Of a stretch of 64,000 nt of DNA, positions 44,899 through 54,164 are shown piece after piece. Origin of the DNA: Hymenobacter psychrotolerans DSM 18569 (lineage in GTDB: Bacteria > Bacteroidota > Bacteroidia > Cytophagales > Hymenobacteraceae); contig NZ_FRAS01000015.1 of the NCBI RefSeq assembly GCF_900142395.1, forward strand, positions 62,001 to 126,000, written 5' to 3'. Positions within the stretch are counted from its first letter, which is position 1; each line of letters opens with the position of its first letter. A program made the position numbers and the translations under genes. Below the pieces are notes generated by a model. That model did no database searches. It saw only the letters and a program-made list of their open reading frames with translations, and had not been told where the DNA came from.

Positions 44899-46086
44899 AT
44901 GAAAAAGGTAGTTTTAGCTTACAGCGGCGGCTTGGATACGTCCTACTGCGTTGTGTATCTGACGAAAGAGCTGGGCCTGGAAGTCCACACGGTCATCGTT
45001 AACTCAGGCGGTTTTTCGAAGGAAGAATTGGCTGAAATCGAAAAACGCGCCTATGAAATGGGCTCCAAGCGCCACGAAGTAATTGACGTAACCGAGCGGT
45101 TTTACCAGGACTGCCTGCGCTACCTGCTGGCCGGAAACATCCTAAAAAACGACACCTACCCGCTGAGCGTAAGTGCCGAGCGCATGTTCCAGAGCCTGGC
45201 CCTGGCTGAATACGCCCGCGAAAACAAGGCCGACTACATTGCCCACGGCAGCACCGGCGCCGGCAACGACCAGGTGCGCTTTGATGTGGCCTTCTCGGTG
45301 ATTTCGCCTAATACGGAAATCATCACGCCCATCCGCGACCTGGGCCTGTCGCGCCAGCAGGAAATCGAATATCTACAGGCCAACGGGGTGGAGATGAGCT
45401 GGGAAAAAGCCAAATACTCCATTAACAAAGGTATCTGGGGCACCAGCGTGGGCGGGGTAGAAACCCTGACTTCGCGCCAGGGCCTGCCCGAAGCGGCCTG
45501 GCCGACGCAGCTTACCAAAACCGAGCCGCAGGAAATCAGCATTACGTTTGAGGAAGGCGAGCCGGTAGCCCTGAACGGCGAAACCATGAATCCGGTGGAC
45601 CTGATTGTGGCCCTCAACGAGCTGGCCGGTCAGTATGCTATCGGCCGCGATACCCATGTGGGCGACACGATTCTGGGCATTAAAGGCCGCGTGGGCTTTG
45701 AGGCGCCCGCGCCGCTCATTCTCATCAAAGGCCACCACCTGCTGGAAAAGCACGTGTCGAGCCGCTGGCAGCTGTTGCACAAAGACTACATTGCCAACTG
45801 GTACGGCACGCTGCTGCACGAGGCCCAGTACCTCGACCCGGTGATGCGCGACATGGAGGCGTTCCTGGAGTCGTCGCAGGCGCGGGTGTCGGGCACGGTG
45901 TACGTGACGCTGAAGCCTTACCAGTTTGAGCTGTTGGGCATTGAGTCAGACTTTGACATGATGCAGTCGAAGGTGGCCACCTACGGCGAGGAAAACAACG
46001 CCTGGGATTCGCGGGACGCGAAAGGCTTCATCAAGATATTCAGCAACCAGCTGCGGATTCATAGCTCCTTCAACGATGAAAATTAA
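44899..46086 (+). CDS. argG: Argininosuccinate synthase
   Basis: A 395-residue enzyme that joins citrulline and aspartate using ATP. N-terminal PPi-loop VVLAYSGGLDTSYCVVYL, then HGSTGAGNDQVRFD, and SVGGVETL further on. Full length. It follows the GNAT gene by 119 bp. Its last 11 nt overlap argC, whose ATG lies within the final argG codons. Confidence 0.96.
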   Translation: MKKVVLAYSGGLDTSYCVVYLTKELGLEVHTVIVNSGGFSKEELAEIEKRAYEMGSKRHEVIDVTERFYQDCLRYLLAGNILKNDTYPLSVSAERMFQSLALAEYARENKADYIAHGSTGAGNDQVRFDVAFSVISPNTEIITPIRDLGLSRQQEIEYLQANGVEMSWEKAKYSINKGIWGTSVGGVETLTSRQGLPEAAWPTQLTKTEPQEISITFEEGEPVALNGETMNPVDLIVALNELAGQYAIGRDTHVGDTILGIKGRVGFEAPAPLILIKGHHLLEKHVSSRWQLLHKDYIANWYGTLLHEAQYLDPVMRDMEAFLESSQARVSGTVYVTLKPYQFELLGIESDFDMMQSKVATYGEENNAWDSRDAKGFIKIFSNQLRIHSSFNDEN

Positions 46087-47056
46087 GGTCGGCATCGTCG
46101 GCGGGGCCGGCTACACGGCGGGGGAGCTACTTCGCATTCTGCTGCACCACGAGTACGCGGAGCTAGGTGCCATCGTCAGTTCCTCCAACGCCGGAAACCC
46201 TATCTACCAGGTGCATGATGACTTGGTGGGCGAGACGGACCTGGTGTTTGCCTCGGAGCTGGCCGGTGATGAAGACGTGGTGTTCCTATGCCTGGGCCAT
46301 GGCAACTCTAAAGATTGGCTAACCCAGCACGAGCTACCAGAAACCACCCACATCATCGACCTCAGCAACGACTTCCGCCTGGAAGCTGACGCGGAGTTTG
46401 AAGGCCGGGAGTTTGTGTACGGGTTGCCGGAGTTGAACCGGAGCCGCATTCAGCAGGCCCAGAGTATTGCCAACCCCGGCTGCTTCGCTACGGCCATCCA
46501 GCTGGCGTTGCTACCCCTGGCGCAAGCGGGTAAGCTCACGGACGATGTGCACGTATCGGCCATAACGGGCAGTACGGGCGCGGGGCAGAGCTTGTCGGAG
46601 ACGGTGCACTTCTCGTGGCGCACCAACAACGTGTCCATCTACAAGCCCTTCACGCACCAACACCTCGGCGAAATCGGGGAGAGCCTGGCGCAGCTGCAGC
46701 CGCAGCTGGATAGCGCCATGCACTTCATCCCGTACCGTGGCAACTTCACGCGGGGCATCTTCGCCAGCGTCTACACGCCGTCGGACCTGACCCAGGAAGA
46801 GGCGCGGGAGCTGTACCAGCAATTCTACGCCGATGCGCCGTTCACCACGGTATCGGATAAGGAAATCCACCTGAAGCAGGTAGTGAATACCAACAAGTGC
46901 CTGCTGCACGTGCAGAAATTCGGCAAGCAGCTGCTTATCACCTCGGTTATCGACAACCTGGTGAAAGGCGCTTCCGGCCAAGCCGTGCAGAACATGAACC
47001 TGCTATTTGGCCTACCGGAAACGACTGGCCTAGGATTGAAAGCGGGGCTGTTTTAG
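46076..47056 (+). CDS. argC: N-acetyl-gamma-glutamyl-phosphate reductase
   Basis: A 326-residue NADPH enzyme that reduces acyl-glutamyl phosphate to the semialdehyde. Motifs: VGIVGGAGYTAGELLRIL (cofactor) and the catalytic Cys in IANPGCFATAIQLAL. C-terminal NLVKGASGQAVQNMNLLFGL. Overlaps argG by 11 nt, so translation is probably coupled. Confidence 0.96.
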   Translation: MKIKVGIVGGAGYTAGELLRILLHHEYAELGAIVSSSNAGNPIYQVHDDLVGETDLVFASELAGDEDVVFLCLGHGNSKDWLTQHELPETTHIIDLSNDFRLEADAEFEGREFVYGLPELNRSRIQQAQSIANPGCFATAIQLALLPLAQAGKLTDDVHVSAITGSTGAGQSLSETVHFSWRTNNVSIYKPFTHQHLGEIGESLAQLQPQLDSAMHFIPYRGNFTRGIFASVYTPSDLTQEEARELYQQFYADAPFTTVSDKEIHLKQVVNTNKCLLHVQKFGKQLLITSVIDNLVKGASGQAVQNMNLLFGLPETTGLGLKAGLF

Positions 47057-47067
47057 CGGCACAGGTG

Positions 47068-47152
47068 TCCCAGGGTTGAAACCCTGGGCTACGCAGGGCC
47101 CAGCCAGTCTCTTTACATTTTCGCTGACTAGCCCAGGGTTTCAACCCTGGGA
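47068..47152. repeat. CCCAGGGTT palindromic repeat pair between argC and argD
   Basis: Two 24-bp units at 47068-47091 and 47129-47152 that are perfect reverse complements. Each is itself nearly palindromic (CCCAGGGTT ... AACCCTGGG). They fill most of the spacer before argD. Probably another dispersed intergenic repeat type. Confidence 0.8.
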
Positions 47153-47165
47153 ATACCGCAAAACC

Positions 47166-48368
47166 ATGGAGCTTTTCAACGTGTATCCGCTCGTCAACAT
47201 CACGCCGGTAAAGGCGATGGGGGCGAAACTCTGGGACGATAAGGGCCAGGAATACCTGGATTTCTACGGCGGCCACGCCGTTATTTCCATCGGCCACAGC
47301 CACCCGCACTACGTGCAGCGCCTCACGGAGCAACTGCAGAACATCGGCTTCTACTCCAACTCGGTGCAGATTCCGATTCAGGCGCAGCTAGCCCACAAGC
47401 TAGGCCAGGTGTCGGGCTACGAGGACTACTCGCTGTTCCTGTGCAACTCCGGCGCTGAGGCCAACGAGAATGCCCTGAAGCTGGCCTCCTTCCACACCGG
47501 CAAAAAGCGCGTGGTGGCCTTCAAAGGCGCTTTCCACGGCCGCACCTCCGGGGCAGTAGCCGCTACTGATAACCCTAAAATCGTAGCGCCCTTCAACGCC
47601 GACCATGCCATTTCCTTCGTGGAGTATGACCTAGCCGCGGTAGAGCAGGTGCTGCAAGGCGGCGACGTGTGCGCGGCCATCATCGAGCCCATTCAGGGGG
47701 TAGGCGGCATCATCATGCCTTCTGATGAGTTCCTGACTGGCCTAGCCGCGCTGTGCAAACGGTACGGTGCCCTGCTGATTGCCGACGAAGTGCAGAGCGG
47801 CTACGGCCGCAGCGGCAAATTCTTCGCGCACCAGCACGCCGGCATCCGCCCCGATGTTATTTCGGTGGCCAAAGGCATGGGCAACGGCTTCCCCATCGGC
47901 GGCATCCTGATTGCGCCGGAGCTGAAGGCATCTTATGGCTTGCTGGGCACCACGTTCGGCGGCAACCACTTGGCTTGCGCAGCCGCCCTGGCGGTGCTGG
48001 AGGTGATTGAGCAGGAAAACCTGGTGCAGCACGCCGCCGAGCTAGGCCACTACCTCCGCACGGAGCTGGAAGCCCACGCCGGGGCCGAGGAAATCCGCGG
48101 CCGCGGTCTGATGGTGGGCATCAAGTACGACTTCCCCATTAAGGACGTACGCGACAAGCTGCTCTCAGACTATCACATCTTCGTGGGCAACGCTTCTGAC
48201 CCGACAGTGCTCCGCCTGCTCCCGCCACTCAACATCACTAAAGCCGAAGTTGATCGTTTCCTGCAGGCGCTGTATGCACTGACGGAGAAGTCAACACCTG
48301 TCATCCAGCAGGCTTCGGCGCTGGACCAGGACGGTGTAGAGACGCACTATTTCGCGTCTCGTCGTTGA
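47166..48368 (+). CDS. argD: Acetylornithine/succinylornithine aminotransferase
   Basis: A 400-residue class III PLP aminotransferase. Motifs: FLCNSGAEANENALKLA, FHGRTSGAV, LLIADEVQSGYGRSG, and the PLP-Lys in ISVAKGMGNGFPIGG. The start at 47166 was chosen because the open frame upstream runs through the CCCAGGG repeat. The last ten residues (about GVETHYFASRR) are encoded by a short palindromic repeat (48339-48360), so the natural end is probably upstream. Confidence 0.94.
   Translation: MELFNVYPLVNITPVKAMGAKLWDDKGQEYLDFYGGHAVISIGHSHPHYVQRLTEQLQNIGFYSNSVQIPIQAQLAHKLGQVSGYEDYSLFLCNSGAEANENALKLASFHTGKKRVVAFKGAFHGRTSGAVAATDNPKIVAPFNADHAISFVEYDLAAVEQVLQGGDVCAAIIEPIQGVGGIIMPSDEFLTGLAALCKRYGALLIADEVQSGYGRSGKFFAHQHAGIRPDVISVAKGMGNGFPIGGILIAPELKASYGLLGTTFGGNHLACAAALAVLEVIEQENLVQHAAELGHYLRTELEAHAGAEEIRGRGLMVGIKYDFPIKDVRDKLLSDYHIFVGNASDPTVLRLLPPLNITKAEVDRFLQALYALTEKSTPVIQQASALDQDGVETHYFASRR
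48339..48360. repeat. GAGACGC palindrome, copy 2 (inside argD 3' end)
   Basis: GAGACGC-ACTATTTC-GCGTCTC. It is related to the hairpin at 30341-30362 and lies in the argD reading frame. Confidence 0.65.
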
Positions 48369-48454
48369 ACGACTTGTGTCAGAACAACGCAGCTTTAACA
48401 ACGTCAGCAACGATTGAGGCGCAACATGTTGTGTCTCTGCAATAGAACAACCAG

Positions 48455-49534
48455 ATGTCCCAAACAGTAAAACTAGTGCTGGAAGACGGCACCGAAATCG
48501 AGGGTACTTCTTTCGGTGCCTTTACCTCGGCCGCGGGCGAGGTGGTGTTCAGCACGGCCATGACCGGCTACCCCGAAAACCTTACCGACCCGTCCTTCGC
48601 CGGCCAGATTCTGGTACTGACCTACCCGATGGTGGGCAACTATGGCGTGCCGGGTGAGGAGCTGTACGAGTCGATTTCCAAGATTTTCGAGTCGGACAAG
48701 ATTCACATTGCCGGGCTGGTGGTGAACTACTACTCCGAGGAGCACAGCCACTGGAACGCCGCCAAGAGCCTGGGCGACTGGCTGGCGGAGTACAACATCC
48801 CCGGCATCTTCGGCGTGGATACGCGTATGCTCACCAAGAAGCTGCGCGAGAAGGGGGCCATGCTCGGCAAAATTGTGGCCGAGCAGGACGTACCCCTGCA
48901 CGACCCCAACCTGGAAAACCTGGTGGCCCAGGTGAGCCCCCAAGGCGTGCAGCACTACGGCTCGGGCCAGCACAAAATCGTGCTGGTAGACTGCGGCACC
49001 AAAACCAACATCATCCGCTGCTTCCTGGAGCGCGACGTGGAGTTGATTCGGGTGCCCTGGAACTACGACTTCACCACGCTCGACTACGACGGCCTGTTCC
49101 TGAGCAACGGCCCCGGCGACCCGAAAATGTGCGACGCCACCATCCGGCACCTGCAAAAAGCCCTGCAGCAGGACAAACCCATTTTCGGCATCTGCCTGGG
49201 TTCCCAGCTGATGGGCCTGGCGGCGGGCGGCGACACCTTCAAGCTTAAGTACGGCCACCGCAGCCACAACCAGCCCGTGAAGCTCACCGGCACCCAGCGC
49301 TGCTACATCACCAGCCAGAACCACGGCTTCGCGGTAGACACCGAAACGCTGCCCGCCGAGTGGACCATGCTGTTCGAGAATCTCAACGACGGCACCTGCG
49401 AAGGCATCAAGCACAAAACCAAGCCGTTCTTCTCCACCCAGTTTCACCCTGAAGCCGCCGGCGGCCCTCAGGACACGGAGTTTCTGTTTGACCAGTTTCT
49501 GGACGAGGTAGAGAAGTACAAAGCTGGCAAGTAG
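48455..49534 (+). CDS. carA: Carbamoyl-phosphate synthase small subunit
   Basis: A 359-residue glutaminase subunit that supplies ammonia to CarB. N-terminal CPSase small-chain domain (VLEDGTEIEGTSFGA ... VFSTAMTGYPENLTDPSF) and C-terminal class I glutamine amidotransferase with FGICLGSQLMG (nucleophile Cys; a Ser replaces the commoner His after CLG) and the FHPEA His-Glu. Full length. Followed by a repeat and an orphan gene before carB. Confidence 0.96.
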   Translation: MSQTVKLVLEDGTEIEGTSFGAFTSAAGEVVFSTAMTGYPENLTDPSFAGQILVLTYPMVGNYGVPGEELYESISKIFESDKIHIAGLVVNYYSEEHSHWNAAKSLGDWLAEYNIPGIFGVDTRMLTKKLREKGAMLGKIVAEQDVPLHDPNLENLVAQVSPQGVQHYGSGQHKIVLVDCGTKTNIIRCFLERDVELIRVPWNYDFTTLDYDGLFLSNGPGDPKMCDATIRHLQKALQQDKPIFGICLGSQLMGLAAGGDTFKLKYGHRSHNQPVKLTGTQRCYITSQNHGFAVDTETLPAEWTMLFENLNDGTCEGIKHKTKPFFSTQFHPEAAGGPQDTEFLFDQFLDEVEKYKAGK

Positions 49535-49553
49535 CAGGTAGCAGAACGACCGA

Positions 49554-49600
49554 AAAAGAACGTCATGCTGAGCTTGTCGAAGCATCTCTACAGCTTCGTT
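49554..49600. repeat. Dispersed repeat, left-type arm after carA
   Basis: AAAGAACGTCATGCTGAGCT followed by TTGTCGAAGCATCTCTAC, a left arm of the palindromic family. The gene at 49639-50085 lies between it and the opposite arm at 50086-50118. Confidence 0.8.
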
Positions 49601-49638
49601 GGAAATCGTTGAATGTAATCCGTTCTCGACTTTGAACA

Positions 49639-50085
49639 ATGAGAATCCTGCTATGCACCAGTTTGCTGCTCGTTATTTGGTCGTCTACTTCATCTTACGC
49701 GCAACTTCGGCCTTGGCCTTTTTGGTCTACCAAACGAATTTCTATTGATTCAAACGTAGTGGCAGTTCAACGCGAATGGAAGTGTTTGGAATTAGGAATC
49801 AATAATCGTATGAATCCTCTTTCGCTCAACTTACACTGGAAACGAAAGTTTACAAGGTTCAAGGTGTATGATTTAGATAAAAAACGTATTTCGCCGCACA
49901 AGTATAGCTGTATAATTGTCACTCCTACCAGGCTTTTAATTGGAAAAAGGAACTTCGTTTTTTATGCAAATGACCATGAATACATTAGTAATCAGCTGCA
50001 AGGTAAGATAATGGATTCTCAGCTTTACATTCCACCAGGGTCCCGCTTGTATTATGCAATAGGAAAAGAATATGTGCAGCAGTAG
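49639..50085 (+). CDS. AT-rich orphan secreted protein in the arginine operon
   Basis: A 148-residue protein with a probable Sec signal peptide (MRILLCTSLLLVIWSSTSSY). The mature part is basic and predicted beta-rich; no family is recognised. It is much AT-richer than carA and carB and is framed by two inverted arms of the dispersed repeat (49554-49600 and 50086-50118), as in a small inserted cassette. No role in arginine synthesis is apparent. Confidence 0.6.
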   Translation: MRILLCTSLLLVIWSSTSSYAQLRPWPFWSTKRISIDSNVVAVQREWKCLELGINNRMNPLSLNLHWKRKFTRFKVYDLDKKRISPHKYSCIIVTPTRLLIGKRNFVFYANDHEYISNQLQGKIMDSQLYIPPGSRLYYAIGKEYVQQ

Positions 50086-50118
50086 GCATGCTTCGATTTC
50101 GCTCAGCATGACGTTCTG
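50086..50118. repeat. Dispersed repeat, right-type arm before the first GIY-YIG gene
   Basis: GCTTCG ... GCTCAGCATGACGTTCTG, an imperfect right arm (TTTCG replaces CAAG). A run of C follows up to the GIY-YIG start. Confidence 0.75.
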
Positions 50119-50130
50119 CCCCCCCCCAGC

Positions 50131-50421
50131 ATGTACGTCTACATCCTGACCAACCCCACCCAAACCGTGCTCTACATCGGCGTAACGAACGACCTTCAGC
50201 GCCGCCTGTACGAGCACAGCAGCAGGCGGGGCGACGCCAGAAAATTTACCGGGCGGTATCAGGCTGACTTGCTGGTGTACTTTGAAATCTGCCCCCATGC
50301 CGTTCAAGCCATAGCGCGGGAAAAGCAGCTGAAAGGCTGGACGCGGGCCAAGAAAGACGCACTCATTGCTGCGTTCAATCCAAGCTGGCAAGCCATTGAC
50401 TTAGAAACGTGGGCCGGCTGA
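50131..50421 (+). CDS. GIY-YIG nuclease family protein, copy 1
   Basis: A 96-residue single-domain GIY-YIG protein. The motif runs YVYILTNPTQTVLYIGVTND, then the Arg pair in LQRRLYEH and the later REKQLKGW region. These are the conserved elements of the UPF0213/YhbQ-like small nucleases. Copy 2 (53866) is about 84% identical in protein but differs at many synonymous sites. It sits between two same-orientation repeat arms, directly before carB. A nuclease role in repeat spread or repair is possible but unproven. Confidence 0.85.
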   Translation: MYVYILTNPTQTVLYIGVTNDLQRRLYEHSSRRGDARKFTGRYQADLLVYFEICPHAVQAIAREKQLKGWTRAKKDALIAAFNPSWQAIDLETWAG

Positions 50422-50430
50422 CCCCAACGA

Positions 50431-50473
50431 AGCGGTAGAGATGCTTCGACAAGCTCAGCATGACGTTCTTTTT
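50431..50473. repeat. Dispersed repeat, right-type arm before carB
   Basis: AGCGGTAGAGATGCTTCGAC, then AAGCTCAGCATGACGTTCTT. It ends 16 bp before the carB ATG. Confidence 0.8.
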
Positions 50474-50489
50474 GCATACTAACCCCAAA

Positions 50490-53400
50490 ATGAACAAACC
50501 CAACAAAGTCCTCATCCTCGGTTCCGGCGCCCTCAAAATCGGGGAGGCCGGTGAGTTCGATTACTCCGGTTCGCAGGCCCTCAAGGCGCTGAAAGAGGAA
50601 GGCATCCGCACCATCCTCATCAACCCCAACATTGCCACCGTGCAGACGTCGGACGACATTGCCGACGACGTGTACTTCCTGCCCGTGACGCCCTACTTCG
50701 TGGAGGAAGTCATCAAGAAGGAGCAGCCCGACGGCATCCTGGTGGCCTTCGGCGGCCAGACGGCCCTGAACTGCGCCGTGGCCCTGTACCGCGCCGGCGT
50801 GTTCGAGAAGTATAACGTGAAGGTGCTCGGCACGCCCGTGCAGAGCATCATCGACACCGAGGACCGCGACATCTTCAAGGAAAAGCTCGATCAGATTGGT
50901 GTGCTTTCGGCCCGCAGCGTGGCCGTGACAACCATGGAAGACGCGCTGGCCGCGGCCGAGAAAATCGGTTTCCCCATCATCGTGCGGGCGGCGTTTGCGC
51001 TGGGTGGCCTAGGTAGCGGTTTCGCCAACAACATAGACGAACTGCGGGCCCTAGTCCAGAAATCCTTCACGACTTCTGACCAGATTCTGGTGGAAGAATC
51101 CTTGAAGGGCTGGAAGGAAGTGGAGTACGAAGTGGTGCGCGACCAGTATGACAACTGCATCACGGTCTGCAACATGGAGAACTTCGACCCCATCGGCATT
51201 CACACCGGGGAGAGCATCGTGGTGGCCCCGTCGCAGACGCTCAGCAACCGGGAGTACCACAAGCTGCGCAGCATCGGCATCAAAACCATCCGCCACCTGG
51301 GTATCGTGGGCGAGTGCAACATCCAGTACGCCCTCGACCCCGTGTCGGAGGATTACCGCGTGATTGAGGTAAATGCGCGCCTGTCGCGCTCCTCGGCGCT
51401 GGCGTCCAAGGCCACGGGCTACCCGCTGGCGTTTGTGGCCGCCAAGCTGAGTTTGGGTTACTCGCTGGCCGAGCTGAAAAACAGCGTGACGCAGACCACC
51501 TCGGCCTTCTTCGAGCCGGCTCTGGACTACGTGGTGGTAAAGCTGCCGCGCTGGGACCTTGGCAAGTTTGCGGACGTAAACCGGCAGATTGGCTCGGCCA
51601 TGAAGAGCGTGGGCGAGGTAATGGCCATTGGCAAATCGTTCGAGGAAGCCATCCAGAAGGGCCTGCGCATGCTGGATACCGGCAAGCGCGGCTTCGTGGC
51701 TAACAAGCCCGAACAGGTGGACACCGCTACCATCGACCAGCTGCTGAGCGAGCCGAACGAGGAGCGCATCTTCGCCATCAACCTGGCTTTCGAGGCCGGC
51801 TACACCGTCCAGCAGGTCCACGATCTGACCAAGATTGACTTGTGGTTTTTGCAGCGCCTGCTCACCATTTTCGAGCTGGGCCAGCAGCTGGCTGAGCGTC
51901 GCGGCAGTGGCCTGGATGCCCTGGAAACTGTCCTGTTGCGCGAAGCCAAGAAAGCTGGCTTCTCGGACCAGCAGATTGCCGTGAAGGTGCTGGGCGAGGG
52001 CGACGTGAAAGCCGACGAGCTGTTGGTGCGGGCCCGCCGCAAGGCCCTGGGCGTGCTGCCGGTTATCAAGCAGATTGACACGCTGGCGGCTGAATTCCCG
52101 GCCAAAACCAACTACCTCTATAGCACCTACCACGGCACCGAAAACGACCTGGCGCAAGAAACCGACAAGTCGATTGTGGTGCTAGGTTCGGGCGTGTACC
52201 GTATTGGTAGTTCCGTGGAGTTCGACTGGTGCGGCGTAAATGCCGTGCAGACAGCTGCGGAGGAAGGCTACAAAACCATCATCATCAACTACAACCCCGA
52301 AACCGTTTCGACCGACTACGACGTGTCGGACCGGCTGTATTTCGAGGAACTGAGCTTCGAGCGGGTGATGGACATCTTGGAGTTCGAGCAGCCGCAAGGC
52401 GTAATCCTGAGCACCGGTGGGCAGATTCCAAACAACCTCGCTACTCGCCTGGCCGACGCCAAGGCTCCCATCCTGGGCACCGCGCCGGCCCGCATTGACG
52501 AGGCCGAGAACCGCCACAAGTTCAGCAGCATCATGGACGAACTGGGCATTGCGCAGCCCCGCTGGAAGGAGCTGACCTCCCTGAATGCTATGTTCGAATT
52601 TGTGGGCGAGGTAGGCTACCCCGTACTGATTCGTCCGAGCTACGTGCTGTCGGGTGCGGCCATGAACGTGGTTTCTAATGCTTTCGAGATGGAAGCTTTC
52701 CTGCGGGCCGCTTCAGAGGTAAGCGCCGAGTACCCGGTGGTGGTGTCGGAGTTTATGCAGGAAGCCAAGGAAATTGAGCTGGACGCGGTGGCCGACAAGG
52801 GCGAAATCGTGAGCTACGCCATTTCCGAGCACGTGGAGTTTGCCGGCGTGCACTCCGGCGACGCCACCATGTACTACCCGCCCCAGAAGGTGTACGTGGG
52901 CACCATCCGCAAGCTCAAAATCATTGCTGAGAAGATTGCCCGGCGCTACGAAATCAGCGGGCCGTTCAACATCCAGTTTCTGGAAAAAGACGGCGAAATC
53001 CGGGTGATTGAGTGCAACATCCGCGCCTCGCGCAGCTACCCCTTCGTGTCGAAAGTATCGGGCAACAACCTGATCAAAAAGGCCACGCAGGTACTGCTGG
53101 GCAAGCACGTTGAGCGCGACGAGAGCGAGCGGGTGTACGACTTGCCCTTCGTGGGCGTGAAGGCCCCGCAGTTCTCCTTCACCCGCCTGCCCGGCGCCGA
53201 CCCCGTGTTGCGCGTGGATATGGTGAGCACCGGCGAGGTAGGCTGCCTGGGCGACACCGCCGAGGAAGCGCTGCTGAAGTCGATGTTGAGCGTAGGATAC
53301 AAGATTCCGCAGAAGTCGGTGCTGATTTCCGGCGGCCCCATCAAGTCGAAAGTAGCGTTGCTGTCGGCCGTGGAGCTGCTGGTGAAGAAGGGCTACACCA

Positions 53401-53720
53401 TCTACGCCACCCAAGGCACGCACCGCTTCTTCGCCGAAAACAGCATCCCCAGCAGCCTGCTCTTCTGGCCCGACGACTACCAGGAGCCCAACGTGCTGAC
53501 CTACCTCAAGGAGAAGAAAATCGACCTGGTCATCAACATTCCTAAGAACCTCTCGAAGGGCGAGCTGGACAACGACTACAAAATCCGCCGCACCGCCGTG
53601 GATTTTGGTATCGGTTTGCTGACGAATGCGCGACTGGCGAAGGCGTTTATTCAGGCTTTCTGCACCCTGGAAATGAAGGACTTGAAGATCAAGAGCTGGA
53701 ATGAGTATAAGGCGATGTAA
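50490..53720 (+). CDS. carB: Carbamoyl-phosphate synthase large subunit
   Basis: A 1076-residue enzyme that makes carbamoyl phosphate from ammonia, bicarbonate and two ATP, for arginine and pyrimidines. Two homologous ATP-grasp halves: N-terminal ILGSGALKIGEAGEFDYSG and the second half beginning VVLGSGVYRIGSSVEFDW, with a C-terminal MGS-like allosteric domain (VALLSAVELLVKKGYTIYAT). The ATG at 50490 gives the family N-terminus; the open frame before it lies in the repeat. Confidence 0.97.
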   Translation: MNKPNKVLILGSGALKIGEAGEFDYSGSQALKALKEEGIRTILINPNIATVQTSDDIADDVYFLPVTPYFVEEVIKKEQPDGILVAFGGQTALNCAVALYRAGVFEKYNVKVLGTPVQSIIDTEDRDIFKEKLDQIGVLSARSVAVTTMEDALAAAEKIGFPIIVRAAFALGGLGSGFANNIDELRALVQKSFTTSDQILVEESLKGWKEVEYEVVRDQYDNCITVCNMENFDPIGIHTGESIVVAPSQTLSNREYHKLRSIGIKTIRHLGIVGECNIQYALDPVSEDYRVIEVNARLSRSSALASKATGYPLAFVAAKLSLGYSLAELKNSVTQTTSAFFEPALDYVVVKLPRWDLGKFADVNRQIGSAMKSVGEVMAIGKSFEEAIQKGLRMLDTGKRGFVANKPEQVDTATIDQLLSEPNEERIFAINLAFEAGYTVQQVHDLTKIDLWFLQRLLTIFELGQQLAERRGSGLDALETVLLREAKKAGFSDQQIAVKVLGEGDVKADELLVRARRKALGVLPVIKQIDTLAAEFPAKTNYLYSTYHGTENDLAQETDKSIVVLGSGVYRIGSSVEFDWCGVNAVQTAAEEGYKTIIINYNPETVSTDYDVSDRLYFEELSFERVMDILEFEQPQGVILSTGGQIPNNLATRLADAKAPILGTAPARIDEAENRHKFSSIMDELGIAQPRWKELTSLNAMFEFVGEVGYPVLIRPSYVLSGAAMNVVSNAFEMEAFLRAASEVSAEYPVVVSEFMQEAKEIELDAVADKGEIVSYAISEHVEFAGVHSGDATMYYPPQKVYVGTIRKLKIIAEKIARRYEISGPFNIQFLEKDGEIRVIECNIRASRSYPFVSKVSGNNLIKKATQVLLGKHVERDESERVYDLPFVGVKAPQFSFTRLPGADPVLRVDMVSTGEVGCLGDTAEEALLKSMLSVGYKIPQKSVLISGGPIKSKVALLSAVELLVKKGYTIYATQGTHRFFAENSIPSSLLFWPDDYQEPNVLTYLKEKKIDLVINIPKNLSKGELDNDYKIRRTAVDFGIGLLTNARLAKAFIQAFCTLEMKDLKIKSWNEYKAM

Positions 53721-53737
53721 TAAGTCTCACTAGAAAA

Positions 53738-53843
53738 CAAAAGAACGTCATGCTGAGCGGAGTCGAAGCATCTCTACCGCTTCGTTGTAACGAGTGAGTT
53801 ACTAACGGTAGAGATGCTTCGACAAGCTCAGCATGACGTTCTG
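53738..53843. repeat. Complete palindromic repeat element after carB
   Basis: Left arm AAAGAACGTCATGCTGAGCG to about 53795 and right arm from 53806 (CGGTAGAGATGCTTCGACAA) to 53843, forming one long imperfect inverted repeat, the clearest full copy of the family. Confidence 0.85.
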
Positions 53844-53865
53844 ATTTTCTTCATACTGTAGATAC

Positions 53866-54156
53866 ATGTACGTCTACATCCTGACCAATCCGACTAAAAC
53901 TGTCCTGTATATAGGTATTACCAACGACCTCACGCGGCGACTCTACGAGCACAGCAGTGGCCGGGGTGATGCTGGCAAATTTACTGGTCGGTATCAGGCG
54001 GATTTGCTGGTCTACTTTGAGCTTTGTCAGGATGCTACGCAGGCCATTGCGCGAGAAAAGCAGTTGAAAGGCTGGACACGTAGTAAGAAGAATGCGTTGA
54101 TTACGGCGTTCAATCCTGAATGGCAGCTGATTGATTTGGAAACATGGAGCGGCTAA
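53866..54156 (+). CDS. GIY-YIG nuclease family protein, copy 2
   Basis: 96 residues, same motif set as copy 1 (YVYILTNPTKTVLYIGITND, TRRLYEH, REKQLKGW). Its codons are AT-richer than those of copy 1, so the two are not a fresh duplication. It lies between the complete palindrome at 53738-53843 and a right-type arm at 54165-54206. It begins 22 bp after the palindrome. Confidence 0.85.
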   Translation: MYVYILTNPTKTVLYIGITNDLTRRLYEHSSGRGDAGKFTGRYQADLLVYFELCQDATQAIAREKQLKGWTRSKKNALITAFNPEWQLIDLETWSG

Positions 54157-54164
54157 ATAATATA

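Noticed and set aside
53866..54156. Homing endonuclease inside an intron
   Set aside because: The GIY-YIG genes stand alone between operon genes, and carB is uninterrupted, so no intron is involved.
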